The notes: a model not told the origin generated them from the letters alone. A DNA stretch of 64,000 nucleotides from Streptomyces ortus (GCF_026341275.1 NZ_JAIFZO010000001.1:511910-575909), one strand, 5' to 3'; shown: positions 52,139 to 61,741, counted from the first letter of the stretch. Translations and numbers: made by a program.

Positions 52139-52819
52139 CTACGGCATACCGTCGGGAGCGGTCCGGGCCAGGCCCGTCCGGTAGGCGATGACGACGAGCT
52201 GGGCCCGGTCGCGGGCCTCCAGCTTCGTCATGGCCCGCTGCACGTGGGCGCGTACGGTGAAAGGGCTGAGGAACATCCGCTCGGCGATCTCCTGGTTGGA
52301 CAGCCCGGTAGCCACCAGTGCCACCATCTCGCGTTCGCGCGGGGTGAGTACGGCGAGCTGTTCGGCGTGCCGCGGCAGGGCGTCGTCCGGCGTGGCCAGG
52401 AAACGGGCCACCAGGGAACGGGTCGCGGCGGGCGACAGCAGAGTCTCGCCCTCCGCGATCGTCCGTACGGCGTCCAGCAGGTCCTCGGCCCCGATGCCCT
52501 TGCCGATGAAGCCGCCGGCCCCCGCGCGCAGCGCCTGGGCGACGTACTCGTCGGTCTCGTACGTGGTGAGGATCAGGATGCGGCTGGTACGCAGCTCCGG
52601 GTCCGCGCAGATCTCCGAGGTGGCCGTGAGACCGTCCACCTCGGGCATGCGGATGTCCATGACCACCACGTCCGGGCGCAGTTCGCGGGTGAGGCGCACC
52701 GCCTCCCTGCCGTCGCCCGCCTCGCCGACCACGGTGATGTCGTCGGCGCTGTCGAGCAGCAGCCGGAAGGCACCGCGCAGCAGGGCCTGATCATCGGCGA
52801 GAAGCACCCTGAGCGTCAC
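52139..52819 (-). CDS. NarL/FixJ-type response regulator (module 2)
   Basis: A 226-aa regulator with DD at 9-10, Asp55 in VVVMDIRMPEVDG and a LuxR helix-turn-helix (LTPREREMVALVATGLSNQE, LSPFTVRAHVQRAMTKLEAR). The start is the GTG at 52819, which overlaps the kinase stop by 4 bp (GTGA). It is collinear residue by residue with the regulator at 21219-21890, including a similar tail (ARDRAQLVVIAYRTGL versus ARDRAQLVAFAYQSGL). It ends the MmpL-kinase-regulator operon. Confidence 0.94.
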   Translation of the reverse strand: MTLRVLLADDQALLRGAFRLLLDSADDITVVGEAGDGREAVRLTRELRPDVVVMDIRMPEVDGLTATSEICADPELRTSRILILTTYETDEYVAQALRAGAGGFIGKGIGAEDLLDAVRTIAEGETLLSPAATRSLVARFLATPDDALPRHAEQLAVLTPREREMVALVATGLSNQEIAERMFLSPFTVRAHVQRAMTKLEARDRAQLVVIAYRTGLARTAPDGMP

Positions 52820-54051
52820 CGTGCGTCTCCGTTGTCCCCGGTCTCCTTGGCGGGCGGGAGGGGCAGTTCGGCGGAGACCAGGAAGCCGCCCTCCGCCCGG
52901 CCGCCCGCGGAGAGACGGCCTCCGACGGCGGTGGCCCGCTCCCGCATCCCGATCAGGCCGAAGCCGGGCGGCGGCCGGTCCGTGGCCGTGGACGCGTTCG
53001 GCAGCGCGCGCGTGCCCCCTCCGTCGTCGGTGACCGTGAGGGTCAGGCGGTCGCGGTGCCAGCCGAGGCGCACCCGGGCGCTGCGGGTACCGGAGTGTTT
53101 GGTCACGTTGGTCAGGGCCTCCTGGACGATGCGGTAGGCGGTGAGGTCCACTCCCGGCGGCAGCGGCCGGGCCGTGCCCTCCTGCCGCACCGACACCTCG
53201 AGCCCCGCGCGGTGGAAGGACTCGACGAGCGTGGACAGCCGGGACAAGCCGGGTGCCGGTTCGGCGGGCGCCGCCGCGTCCCCGGACTGCCGCAACAGGC
53301 CGACGGTGGCGCGCAGTTCGTCGAGCGCGTGGCCGGTGGTCTCGATCAGCTCCCCGAGGCTCCTGCGGGTCTGCTCCGGGCGGGTGTCGAAGAGGTGGGC
53401 GGCGACCGTGGCCTGCGCGTTGGCCAGGGTGATCTGATGGGCCACGAGGTCGTGCAACTCGCGGGCGATACGCACCCGTTCCTCCGCCACCCGCCGGCCC
53501 GCCTCCCGGTCCCGGCTCTCCTCGGCCCGCCGGGCCCGCTCCTCCACGGCTGCCAGATAGGCCCGCCGGTTGCGCACCGAGTGACCGAGCACACCGGCCA
53601 TCAGCGGGAACGCCGCCATCACTCCTATCCGGCTCGCGTCCTGCCACGACAGGTCCCCGCTCAGGGGGACGGACGCGACCAGCAGCACCGCGGCCCCGAG
53701 CGACACCGCGCCCGCCGCGCGCCGTTCGGTGCGCGCGGCGAGCGAGTAGGAGTAGGCGGTGATCACGGCGGGGGCCGCGATGAGCGGGCTCAGCAGGAGA
53801 CCCAGGGGTGGTACGAGGGCGCCGGCCGCGGTCGTGGTCGCCAGCGCGGCCAGGGGTGCCCGGTGCCGCAGCGGCAGCACGGCACAGGACACCACGGCGA
53901 TGAAGCAGGCGGCCAGGGGCGGCGCCGACAGCGTGTCGTCGACCTGGATCACGCCGCCGAGCAGACAGAGCACGAACGCCGTCGCCGTGACCGCCGCCTC
54001 CCGCCACCGCGTGCGGCGTGATCGCGGGCCGCCGTGCCCTGTGTCCGCCAT
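52816..54051 (-). CDS. HisKA_3-type sensor histidine kinase (module 2)
   Basis: A 411-aa membrane kinase with four to five N-terminal helices (ATAFVLCLLGGVIQVD and beyond). The phosphorylated His is in RIARELHDLVAHQITLANAQ. The N-box is YRIVQEALTNVTKHSGTRSA and the G-box PPGFGLIGMRERATAVGG. It lies 7 bp after the MmpL stop and overlaps the regulator gene, so the three genes form one tight operon. It is the paralogue of the kinase at 21907-23070, with the same topology and motif order. Confidence 0.94.
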   Translation of the reverse strand: MADTGHGGPRSRRTRWREAAVTATAFVLCLLGGVIQVDDTLSAPPLAACFIAVVSCAVLPLRHRAPLAALATTTAAGALVPPLGLLLSPLIAAPAVITAYSYSLAARTERRAAGAVSLGAAVLLVASVPLSGDLSWQDASRIGVMAAFPLMAGVLGHSVRNRRAYLAAVEERARRAEESRDREAGRRVAEERVRIARELHDLVAHQITLANAQATVAAHLFDTRPEQTRRSLGELIETTGHALDELRATVGLLRQSGDAAAPAEPAPGLSRLSTLVESFHRAGLEVSVRQEGTARPLPPGVDLTAYRIVQEALTNVTKHSGTRSARVRLGWHRDRLTLTVTDDGGGTRALPNASTATDRPPPGFGLIGMRERATAVGGRLSAGGRAEGGFLVSAELPLPPAKETGDNGDAR

Positions 54052-54058
54052 GGCCGGT

Positions 54059-56314
54059 TCAGCGCCGGCCGACGGGGAACCGCGGCGCCGCAGCGCCCGG
54101 TCCGGTCACCACGCCCGGGCCCGAGGCCGGGGCGTGCCCGCTCAGTGCCTCACCCTCGATGTCCACGTTCGGCAGCACGCGGTTCAGGATACGGGGCAGC
54201 CACCAGGCACGGTGGCCGAGCAGCGCCAGGACCGCGGGCGCCAGCGCCATCCGGACCACGAAGGCGTCGAAGGCCACGGCGGCGGCCAGACCGACGCCCA
54301 TCGTCTGGATGGTCGGGCTGCTCATCCCGACGAAACCGCCGAACACACTGATCATGATGATCGCCGCCGCGGCCACCACCCGTCCGCTGTGCCGGAAGCC
54401 GCTCACGACCGCCTCGCCGGGGGACGCGCCATGCACGTAGGCCTCCCGCATCCGGGTGAGGAGGAAGACCTCGTAGTCCATCGCGAGGCCGAACACTATG
54501 CCGATGATCAGGATCGGCATCAGCGACATGACCGGCCCGGTCTGCTCGATGCCGAGCAGGTCCGCCGCCCAGCCCCACTGGAAGACGGCGACGAGGACGC
54601 CGAAGGCGGCCCCCACCGACAGCAGGAAGCCGAGCGCGGCCTTGACCGGCACCAGGAGCGAGCGGAAGACAACCGTCAGGAGGAGGACCGCCAGGCCGAT
54701 GACCACGGTCAGATAGGGGAGAAGGGCGTCGGACATGGCTTCGGAGATGTCGATGTTCAACGCGGTCGTACCGGTCACCAGGACGGTGGCACCCGTGCCG
54801 GCCTCGACACCGGAGACCGCGCCCCGGATCGCCTGGACCAGCTCCTTGGTCTCGCCGCTGGCCGGCGCGGTCCGCGGGACGGCGGTGAGGACGGCCGTGT
54901 CCCCGGTCCGGCTGCGCACCGGATCCCCGACCGAGGCGACCCCGTCGACTCCCCGTACGGTCTTGACGACGAGGTCCGTCGCGGTCCGGGCGTCCTTGGC
55001 GTCCGAGGTGTCCACGACCACGGTCAACGGGCCGTTGAAACCGGGGCCGAAGCCTTCCGACAGCAGGTCGTAGGCGCGGCGCTGGGTGGTCTCCACCGAC
55101 TTGGACTCGTCGCCGGGCAACCCCAGTTCCAGGCTCAGCGCCGGCAGGGCGACCACCCCGAGACCGAGTACGGCGGTCAGCAGCACGGCACCCGGCCGGC
55201 GCAGCACGAACCGCGCCCAGCGGGCACCGAGCCCGGCCCGGCCCTCCGCGGTGGGCAGGGGGGAAGCCTGCTCCTTGCCGGGCCGGACGGCCCGGCGGAC
55301 GGCCCGGGACAGCACCCGGCGGCCGAAGAAACCGAACAGCGCGGGGACCAGGGTCAGCGCGACGAGCACGGCGAGGGCCACGGCGCCCGCGCCGCCCAGC
55401 CCCATCTTCGTCAGTTCGGGGATGCCGACGACACCCAGTCCGACCAGGGCGATGAAGACGGTCGCGCCGGCGAAGACGACGGCCGATCCGGCCGTGCCCA
55501 CCGCCCGCCCGGCGGCCTCCTCCGGGTCGCTGCCCCGGGCCCACTCGTCGCGGAAGCGGGAGGTGATGAAGAGCGCGTAGTCGATGCCGACCGCGAGACC
55601 CAGCATCAGCGCCAGGATGGCCACGGTGGACGTCAGGCCCAGCGGCACCGCCAGCGCCGAGACCAGGCCGAAGGCGATGGCCACGCCCACGAGGGCGGTC
55701 AGCAGCGACAGCCCGGCCGCGACCAGCGACCCGAGGGCGAGGACGAGGACCACCGCGGCCACGGCCACGCCGATGATCTCCGTCGTGCCGCCCGGCTCCT
55801 CCTCCGCGTCCAGGGCGGAACCGCCGATCTCGACGGTCAGCCCCGCGTCCCGGCCCCGGCCCGCGGCGCTTTCGAGGGCGCTCTTCGTCGGCCCGGTCAG
55901 GTCGACGGCGGCCACGGCGTAGGTGACCGTTGAGTAGGCGATGGTGCCGTCCTCGCTGACGGCGCCGGACGCATAGGGGTCGGAGGCCGACGCGACCTGA
56001 TCGCTGCCGTCCAGTGAACCGACGGTGTCCTCGACGGCCGCCCTGTTCTTCCCCGCCGTCACCCGCTGCCCGGCCGGGGCCCGGAACACCAATCGTGCCT
56101 CGGCGCCCTGGGAGTTGCTCTCCGGGAAGCGCTCGTCGAGCAGGTCGAACGCCTTCTGCGACTCGGTGCCGGGCATGGCGAGGTCCTCCTCCGCCCCGGC
56201 CGGTGCCAGGGCTGCGGCGGCCACGGCCAGCACCAGGGCTCCCAGCCACAGACCGCCCACGAGCCGCCTGCGCCGGAAGGCCCACCGTCCGATCCGGTAA
56301 AGAAAAGTCGCCAT
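54059..56314 (-). CDS. MmpL/RND-family exporter (module 2)
   Basis: A 751-aa transporter starting MATFLYRIGRWAFRRRRLVG. Motifs GIDYALFITSRFRDEW and FGLAMDYEVFLLTRMREAYV mark the two proton-relay sites. The N-terminal extracytoplasmic loop contains MPGTESQKAFDLLDERFPES, nearly the same as MPGIESQQAFDLINERFPGA-like sequence in module 1. The C-terminus has WLPRILNRVLPNVDIEGEAL, again matching module 1. The ATG at 56314 has TGGAG upstream. The kinase and regulator genes follow immediately. Confidence 0.95.
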   Translation of the reverse strand: MATFLYRIGRWAFRRRRLVGGLWLGALVLAVAAAALAPAGAEEDLAMPGTESQKAFDLLDERFPESNSQGAEARLVFRAPAGQRVTAGKNRAAVEDTVGSLDGSDQVASASDPYASGAVSEDGTIAYSTVTYAVAAVDLTGPTKSALESAAGRGRDAGLTVEIGGSALDAEEEPGGTTEIIGVAVAAVVLVLALGSLVAAGLSLLTALVGVAIAFGLVSALAVPLGLTSTVAILALMLGLAVGIDYALFITSRFRDEWARGSDPEEAAGRAVGTAGSAVVFAGATVFIALVGLGVVGIPELTKMGLGGAGAVALAVLVALTLVPALFGFFGRRVLSRAVRRAVRPGKEQASPLPTAEGRAGLGARWARFVLRRPGAVLLTAVLGLGVVALPALSLELGLPGDESKSVETTQRRAYDLLSEGFGPGFNGPLTVVVDTSDAKDARTATDLVVKTVRGVDGVASVGDPVRSRTGDTAVLTAVPRTAPASGETKELVQAIRGAVSGVEAGTGATVLVTGTTALNIDISEAMSDALLPYLTVVIGLAVLLLTVVFRSLLVPVKAALGFLLSVGAAFGVLVAVFQWGWAADLLGIEQTGPVMSLMPILIIGIVFGLAMDYEVFLLTRMREAYVHGASPGEAVVSGFRHSGRVVAAAAIIMISVFGGFVGMSSPTIQTMGVGLAAAVAFDAFVVRMALAPAVLALLGHRAWWLPRILNRVLPNVDIEGEALSGHAPASGPGVVTGPGAAAPRFPVGRR

Positions 56315-56508
56315 CTGTCGATCACTCCAGACACCATGAGGAAGGGGAGACGCGTGCGATGCGCGCGTCTCCCACAGTTCCCTCCGGCGCCCCTGCCGGG
56401 CATCGTTCCCCGCCGCCGTCCTTCCCTGGTGCGAACGGACCAGGCACCTCCATGTCCTGGTGCCCTCGCACTACATACCGGTGGGCGGCGGGTGGTCGCG
56501 GGCCGGCC

Positions 56509-57837
56509 TCAGTGGCCCAGGGTGGTGCGCAGCGACGGCTGGAGGAGGTCCGCGTGGGCTCGTACCATGTCGTCGCACAGGTCCCAGATGCGCTCGACCG
56601 GCAGGGCTGCCGCGGTGGCGGGATCGGCCATGGCGGCCTGGCGTACGGACCGGGGGTCGTCCTCCATGGCGGCGCGCACCACCAGTTCGTTCATGCTCAG
56701 GTAGTTGCGGTTGAGCGCGGCCAACTGGGCGGGCAGCGGGCCGACCCGCGTCGGCTGGACCCCCAACGCGTCGACCAGGCAAGGCACTTCGACGGTGCCG
56801 GTGGCCGGGAGGTTGTCGATCAGACCGTGGTTGGGGACGTTGCCGTAGACCGTGCGCGGAGTGCCGGTCACGATGCTGTGGATGATCTGCGGGGCGTACT
56901 CCATGGTGCCCTCGACGGGGAGGGGCGTACCGGCGGCGAGGGCCCGGCGGGTCTCCTCGTAGGCCGCGACGTTCTCCTCGACGATGCCGAGGTAGGCGCC
57001 GACCGGGAGCCGGAGCCTTTCGATCTCGCTGTCGTGGTGCAGGTACCAGGGGACGTACTCGGAGGAGTGCTCGCTCGTCTCGGTCGGGTAGAAGCCGAGG
57101 CGCCGGTACATGTCGACGCGGACCCGGCGCCGCAACTGCGGGTCCTGCTCGATGAGTTTGTCGAGGAGCGGGTAGAGGTCGGTGCCCCGGTGCTCCAGGC
57201 GCAGCACCCACGCCTGGTGGTTGACGCCGGCGGCACGGTAGGTGATCTCCTCGTACGGCACGCCGAGCAGTTCGCCCAGGTCGTGGATGGTCCAGTACAC
57301 CGAGTGGCACAGTCCCACCACGCGGGTCAGGCCGGTGGCCCGGGTCAGGTACTGGACGTTCATGGCCATCGGGTTGGTGTAGTTGAGCAGCCAGGCGTCC
57401 GGGCAGACCTCGGCGATGTCGGCGGCGAGCGACTTCAGCACGGGGAAGGTGCGCAGCGCGCGGAAGATACCGCCGATGCCGAGGGTGTCGCCGATGGTCT
57501 GCCGCAGGCCGTGGCGCCGCGGGACGTCGAAGTCGGTCCTGGTCGCTTCGCCCATGCCGACCTGCACGATGTTGATGACGAAGTCGGCGTCCTGGAGAGC
57601 GGCGCGGCGATCGAGGTGAGCGGTCACCCGGGGGTGGGAAGTGCCGGTCCCGGTGAGCCGGTCGGCGATCTGCCGGGCCGCTCCCTCGGCGGTGGCGAGG
57701 CGCTCGGTGTCGATGTCGTGCAGCGCGATGTGGGCGCCCCGCAGCTCGGGGAAGGCCAGCAGGTCGGCCAGCAGGCCCTGGGTGAACACGACACTGCCCG
57801 CGCCGACGAACACGATCTTCGGGGTACTGAGAGTCAT
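56509..57837 (-). CDS. GH4 family alpha-galactosidase (NAD- and Mn-dependent)
   Basis: A 442-aa glycosidase of family 4, which works by an oxidation-elimination route. The NAD-binding motif is KIVFVGAGSVVFTQGLLADL at the N-terminus. The metal site includes NYTNPMAMN and the cysteine/histidine in GLCHSVYWT (about residue 190); the CHS motif is associated with alpha-galactosidases such as MelA rather than 6-phospho-glucosidases (CN(I/V)P). A second His lies in GVNHQAWVLRLE. It is the last gene after a binding protein and two permeases, so the operon probably imports and cleaves melibiose- or raffinose-type sugars. Confidence 0.9.
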   Translation of the reverse strand: MTLSTPKIVFVGAGSVVFTQGLLADLLAFPELRGAHIALHDIDTERLATAEGAARQIADRLTGTGTSHPRVTAHLDRRAALQDADFVINIVQVGMGEATRTDFDVPRRHGLRQTIGDTLGIGGIFRALRTFPVLKSLAADIAEVCPDAWLLNYTNPMAMNVQYLTRATGLTRVVGLCHSVYWTIHDLGELLGVPYEEITYRAAGVNHQAWVLRLEHRGTDLYPLLDKLIEQDPQLRRRVRVDMYRRLGFYPTETSEHSSEYVPWYLHHDSEIERLRLPVGAYLGIVEENVAAYEETRRALAAGTPLPVEGTMEYAPQIIHSIVTGTPRTVYGNVPNHGLIDNLPATGTVEVPCLVDALGVQPTRVGPLPAQLAALNRNYLSMNELVVRAAMEDDPRSVRQAAMADPATAAALPVERIWDLCDDMVRAHADLLQPSLRTTLGH

Positions 57838-57911
57838 CAGAGGTTCTTTCCGTTACGGGTAAGGGCGGCCACGGCCGCGTGGACGTGGCGGGCGGCGCCG
57901 AGCAGGGAGCT

Positions 57912-58865
57912 CTAGCCCTTGAGGCCGCTCGACGTGATCGACTGGATGAAGGTCTTCTGGGCGAACAGGAAGGCCAGCAGCACGGGCAGCACGGTGATCA
58001 TGTTGCCCGCCATGACCGCCGACCACCTGGTGTGGTGCTGCCCCTGGAAGGTCGTCAGGCCCAACTGCAGGGTGTATTGGGTGTCGTGGTTGATGGCGAT
58101 CAACGGCCAGGTCAGGTCGTTCCACGTGGTGAGGAAGGTCAGGACGGCCACCGTGCTCAGCGCCGGCCGGGACAGCGGCAGCACGATCCGCCAGAGCACG
58201 CCCAGCCGTGAGCAGCCGTCGAGCCAGGCCGCCTCCTCCAGTTCCCTGGGCAGCGACAGGAAGAACTGGCGCAGCAGGAACACCGCGAACGGCGTGACCA
58301 GCGAGGGAACGATCAGCGCGCCCAGCGAGTCGATGAGTCCCAGCCGCTTCATGACGAGGAAGGTCGGGATCATCGTCAGCTGGAACGGGATCGCCATCGT
58401 GGCCAGCATGAGGGCGAGCAGGATCCGCGAACCGGCGAACCGCATCCGGGCGAAGGCGTAACCGCCCAGGGAGCCCAGCACCAGGTTGGAGGCCACCGCG
58501 CTCAGGGACACGATCAGCGAGTTGGCGAACCACCGGGGGAACATCGCGTTGCCGATCACGTACCGGTAGCCCGCCAGGTCGATCCCCGACGGCCACAGCG
58601 CGGGCGGGAACCGGTTGATCTCGGCGTCGCTCATGACGGAACTGAGCAGCAGCCAGACCAGCGGGACCGCGAAGACCAGACAGAGGGGGGCGAGCAGGAG
58701 GTGCCAGGGACTGAACGGCAGCAGTCTCCGGCGCCGGTCCGGTCCACCGGCGGGCCCGGCGGCGAGTCCGGCGGAAACGGGGTCGGCGGCATCGGCGTAC
58801 ACGGCGGGTGCGGTGGACGCGGTGGGTGGGGGTGACGCGGCGGGAGAGGGGGACGCGGTCGTCAT
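57912..58865 (-). CDS. Sugar ABC transporter permease (MalG type)
   Basis: A 317-aa permease. A disordered Ala/Pro/Ser-rich N-terminus of about 45 residues precedes six helices (FSPWHLLLAPLCLVFAVPLV). The EAA motif is EEAAWLDGCSRLGVLWRIVL, and the C-terminus ends KTFIQSITSSGLKG, typical of this family. The ATG overlaps the stop of the upstream permease (ATGA). The GH4 gene lies 74 bp below. No ATPase is present, so a shared MsiK-type ATPase is presumed. Confidence 0.93.
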   Translation of the reverse strand: MTTASPSPAASPPPTASTAPAVYADAADPVSAGLAAGPAGGPDRRRRLLPFSPWHLLLAPLCLVFAVPLVWLLLSSVMSDAEINRFPPALWPSGIDLAGYRYVIGNAMFPRWFANSLIVSLSAVASNLVLGSLGGYAFARMRFAGSRILLALMLATMAIPFQLTMIPTFLVMKRLGLIDSLGALIVPSLVTPFAVFLLRQFFLSLPRELEEAAWLDGCSRLGVLWRIVLPLSRPALSTVAVLTFLTTWNDLTWPLIAINHDTQYTLQLGLTTFQGQHHTRWSAVMAGNMITVLPVLLAFLFAQKTFIQSITSSGLKG

Positions 58866-59896
58866 CGTGCGGCTCCTTCGAGGTGCTGGTCCGCGCGGGC
58901 CCGGTCGCGCAGGCCGCGCGTCAGCCGCGGCAGCCCGGCGAGTACCAGCAGGGCGAGCGCCAGGGCGTACGCCGCCGCCGCGCCGTAGCCCGCCGTGAAG
59001 TTCTTGAACGCCTGCTCCCAGATGAAGTAGACGATCACCGTCGTGGAGCCCAGCGGGCCGCCCTTCGTGGTGACGTAGACGAGGTCGAAGACCTGGAGGG
59101 AGGTGATGGCCTGCCAGAGCAGGAGGAAGGTCATGACGGGTCCGAGCGAGGGAAGGACGACATGGCGCAGCAGGCGCAGCCGTCCGGCCCCGTCGAGGCG
59201 TGCCGCTTCGATCAGGGAGGGCGGGACGTCCTGCAGCGCCGCGAGCAGGACCACCACGCAGAAGCCGGTGCCGCTCCACAGGGAGATCGCGAGGAGGGCG
59301 GCGAGCGCCTGGCCCGGGTCGTTGAGGAAGCCCTGCGGGGAGATCCCGATCTTGTCCAGGACGGCGTTGGCCGCTCCGAACTCCGGGTCGAGGATGAAGG
59401 AGAACAGCACGCCCTGGGCGGCGGCCGAGATGACGAACGGCACGAAGATGAGCGTCCGGTAGAGCCCGACGAGCCGGATGCGCCGGTTCAGGGCGAGCGC
59501 GAGCAGCAGGCCGAAGCCGATGCTCAGCGGCACGTACAGGACCGTGTACACGATGGTGTTGCGCACCGCCTGGTCGAAGTGGGGGTCCTGGGCGAGAGCC
59601 CGGTAGTTGTCCAGGCCGACCCACCGGCTCGGGGTCACGAGGTCGTCGGCCTGGAAGGACAGCAGGAGTGACCAGACCACGGGGACGACACTCAGGCCGA
59701 GGATGACGAGGACGGAGGGCGCGACGAACGCCCACGCGGTCGCCGTCTCCTGCCGCAGCCGCCGGCGTGGCGTGTGACGGCCGGGCGGTGCGTCGGGGTC
59801 CGTGCCGCCCTTGCCGAGGAGGGGCCGTGCCCACGTGCGGGGACGGCGCTTCTCGCCCCGGTCGGGGAGCGTCACAGGGGTGGGCAGGCGGGGCAT
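58862..59896 (-). CDS. Sugar ABC transporter permease (MalF type)
   Basis: A 344-aa permease with an Arg/Pro-rich N-terminus and six helices starting AWAFVAPSVLVILGLSVVP. The EAA loop reads IEAARLDGAGRLRLLRHVVL. The ATG at 59896 has GAGAGGACC upstream and lies 11 bp after the binding-protein stop. It is coupled to the next permease by a 4-bp overlap and forms the import channel with it. Confidence 0.93.
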   Translation of the reverse strand: MPRLPTPVTLPDRGEKRRPRTWARPLLGKGGTDPDAPPGRHTPRRRLRQETATAWAFVAPSVLVILGLSVVPVVWSLLLSFQADDLVTPSRWVGLDNYRALAQDPHFDQAVRNTIVYTVLYVPLSIGFGLLLALALNRRIRLVGLYRTLIFVPFVISAAAQGVLFSFILDPEFGAANAVLDKIGISPQGFLNDPGQALAALLAISLWSGTGFCVVVLLAALQDVPPSLIEAARLDGAGRLRLLRHVVLPSLGPVMTFLLLWQAITSLQVFDLVYVTTKGGPLGSTTVIVYFIWEQAFKNFTAGYGAAAAYALALALLVLAGLPRLTRGLRDRARADQHLEGAAR

Positions 59897-59907
59897 GACA
59901 GGTCCTC

Positions 59908-61245
59908 TCAACGCGGGATGAGCAGGGCGGCGTTGGCTTCGTCCACGCAGTCGCGCAGGGCCTCGGCGGGGGAGCTGCGGCCGAGGAGCACGGCGGTGAT
60001 CGCCTGGCCGAGGGATTGCGAGATCTGCGGATACGCCGGATGCACCGGCCGTACCCGCGCCGATTCCAGCGTCTTGGTGAACACCCGCAATCCCGGGGTG
60101 TCGGCCTCCTGCTTCCGCCACCGGGGCAGCGCCTGCGTACCGCGGCTCATCGGCAGGCTGCCGGCGTTGATGTCCCACCGCACGTCCTGCGCGGGCCGCG
60201 ACAGCCAGGTCACGAAGGTGCGGGCCGCCTCGACGCGGGCGGACCCGTTGTCGAAGACGGTCCAGGTGTCGGGCCCGGAGATGGTGATCGGTCGGCCGCT
60301 GTAACTGGGCAGCGGTACGACGTGGTAGTCGACCTTCGCCTGCCGGATGTCGGGGAGTTGCCACGGGCCGGTGACGGCCATGCCCATACGGCCGGAGAGG
60401 AAGACCCGGTACATCTGTTCGCTGCCGGTCTTGGCATCGACGTAGACACTGCGCGACTTCACCAGGGCCTCCACCGTCCGCAGGGCCCGCAGACCGGTGT
60501 CCTCGAAGCCGATCCGCCGGCCGTCCTCGCTGGTGACGTCACCTCCGAGGTCCCAGATCATCGGCCACAGCCGCCACACGGTGTCCTCGTCGCCCACGCC
60601 GGGCCAGCCCGTGCCGAAGACGCCGCGGGCACGATCGGTCAGTTTGGCCGCCGTCCTCGTGAAGTCGTCCCAGCTCCAGCCGGGCCGGGGCAGGGGCAGA
60701 CCGGCGTCACGGAAGAGTTTCTTGTTGCACACCACCGCCAGTGAGTCGATGAGCGCGGGTGCGGCCCGCACCTGGCCGTTGAGGGTGACCGCCTCACGGG
60801 CCGGCGCGTAGAAGTCCTTCCACGGGACGGGGCCTGAGTGGAAGGTGTCCGTCAGGTCCACCACGGAGGGGCTGCGGGCGACGCTCGCCAGGTCGGAACC
60901 GAAGATGTAGGCGATGTCGGGGAACGAACCGGAGGCGAGGGCGGCGGTGATCTTCTGCAGCATCGCGTCCGAGAGGACACCGCCGCCGAGGTCGACCCGG
61001 ATGCGCGGATGCGTCCGGTTGAACTCGGCCGTCAGGTCCTCGATGGCGGCCCGGCCGGTGTCCGTCTGCCCGTGCCACACCTCGATCCTGACCCGGCCGT
61101 CCGCGTCGACACCGCTGCCGGGACCCGCGCACGCCGACGCGGCTGCCGCCGACGCGGCCCCTCCCGCCAGGGCCGCACCCCGCCGCAGCACGGTGCGACG
61201 GGTCGGTCGTGCGGACGTGCCGCTCGGGCGGGATGCTGCGGCCAT
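59908..61245 (-). CDS. Sugar-binding lipoprotein of ABC transporter
   Basis: A 445-aa solute-binding protein. The N-terminus has RRTVLRRGAALAGGAASAAA with a cysteine in ASACAGP, a lipoprotein-type, possibly Tat, signal. The mature part shows VRIEVWHGQTDTGRAAIEDL, PDIAYIFGSDLASVAR and GRMGMAVTGPWQLPDI, usual for family 1 sugar binders. It opens the operon that ends with the GH4 alpha-galactosidase. No regulator gene is adjacent, and no strong operator was found in the roughly 340 bp upstream. Confidence 0.92.
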   Translation of the reverse strand: MAAASRPSGTSARPTRRTVLRRGAALAGGAASAAAASACAGPGSGVDADGRVRIEVWHGQTDTGRAAIEDLTAEFNRTHPRIRVDLGGGVLSDAMLQKITAALASGSFPDIAYIFGSDLASVARSPSVVDLTDTFHSGPVPWKDFYAPAREAVTLNGQVRAAPALIDSLAVVCNKKLFRDAGLPLPRPGWSWDDFTRTAAKLTDRARGVFGTGWPGVGDEDTVWRLWPMIWDLGGDVTSEDGRRIGFEDTGLRALRTVEALVKSRSVYVDAKTGSEQMYRVFLSGRMGMAVTGPWQLPDIRQAKVDYHVVPLPSYSGRPITISGPDTWTVFDNGSARVEAARTFVTWLSRPAQDVRWDINAGSLPMSRGTQALPRWRKQEADTPGLRVFTKTLESARVRPVHPAYPQISQSLGQAITAVLLGRSSPAEALRDCVDEANAALLIPR

Positions 61246-61585
61246 ATGAGCCCCCAGGAGTACGTGCGTGAGGCGGTTACGGGACGGTGGTGCGGGGCGT
61301 CACGACCCGGCCGGCGGTGCGGAGGGTCGGTGAGGTGACGTGCGGCGCCGCGGGGCGGTGCCGGCAGGACTGGCGTTACCGGCGGCGCGGGTTGCCCGCG
61401 ACGCGGAGTGCGCGACGAGGACGCGCGATGCGCAACGCGCCCGGATCGACGGCGCCCCGGAGGCCGGCGGGCGCCGAGGCGATCAGCGCGTACGGTGTCG
61501 CGGCCGCGCGGAGGGGGGCTCCTGGTACCCGGCCACGCTCGCGTGGTCGCCGAACGAACTCGTCCGGTGGGGGAGGGGGAGGAAC

Positions 61586-61741
61586 ATGATGAGCTCCAGG
61601 GACCGGGGGGTACGTCCCCGCCTCGGAATCCGCCGCTGTGCGGCCGTCCTGGCGACTTTGTCCGGGCTCACGGTGCGTGGACCGTCTACCGGCTGGGCGT
61701 CCCTCTCGCGCCAGGTGCTCGGCTGGCGTTGGATGGAGTAA
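61586..61741 (+). CDS. Possible small protein with strong ribosome site
   Basis: A 51-codon frame with GGGGGAGGAAC immediately before its ATG (a second ATG follows directly). It reads MMSSRDRGVRPRLGIRRCAA then VLATLSGLTVRGPSTG, with a short hydrophobic segment resembling a signal peptide or the 5' end of a truncated exported protein. No family was recognised. Nothing else is seen in the 61246-61949 stretch except the short repeats at about 61875-61948. Confidence 0.3.
   Translation: MMSSRDRGVRPRLGIRRCAAVLATLSGLTVRGPSTGWASLSRQVLGWRWME

Noticed and set aside
61246..61585. Promoter or operator of the GH4 operon.
   Set aside because: No convincing -35/-10 pair or palindrome could be picked out by eye, so none was listed.
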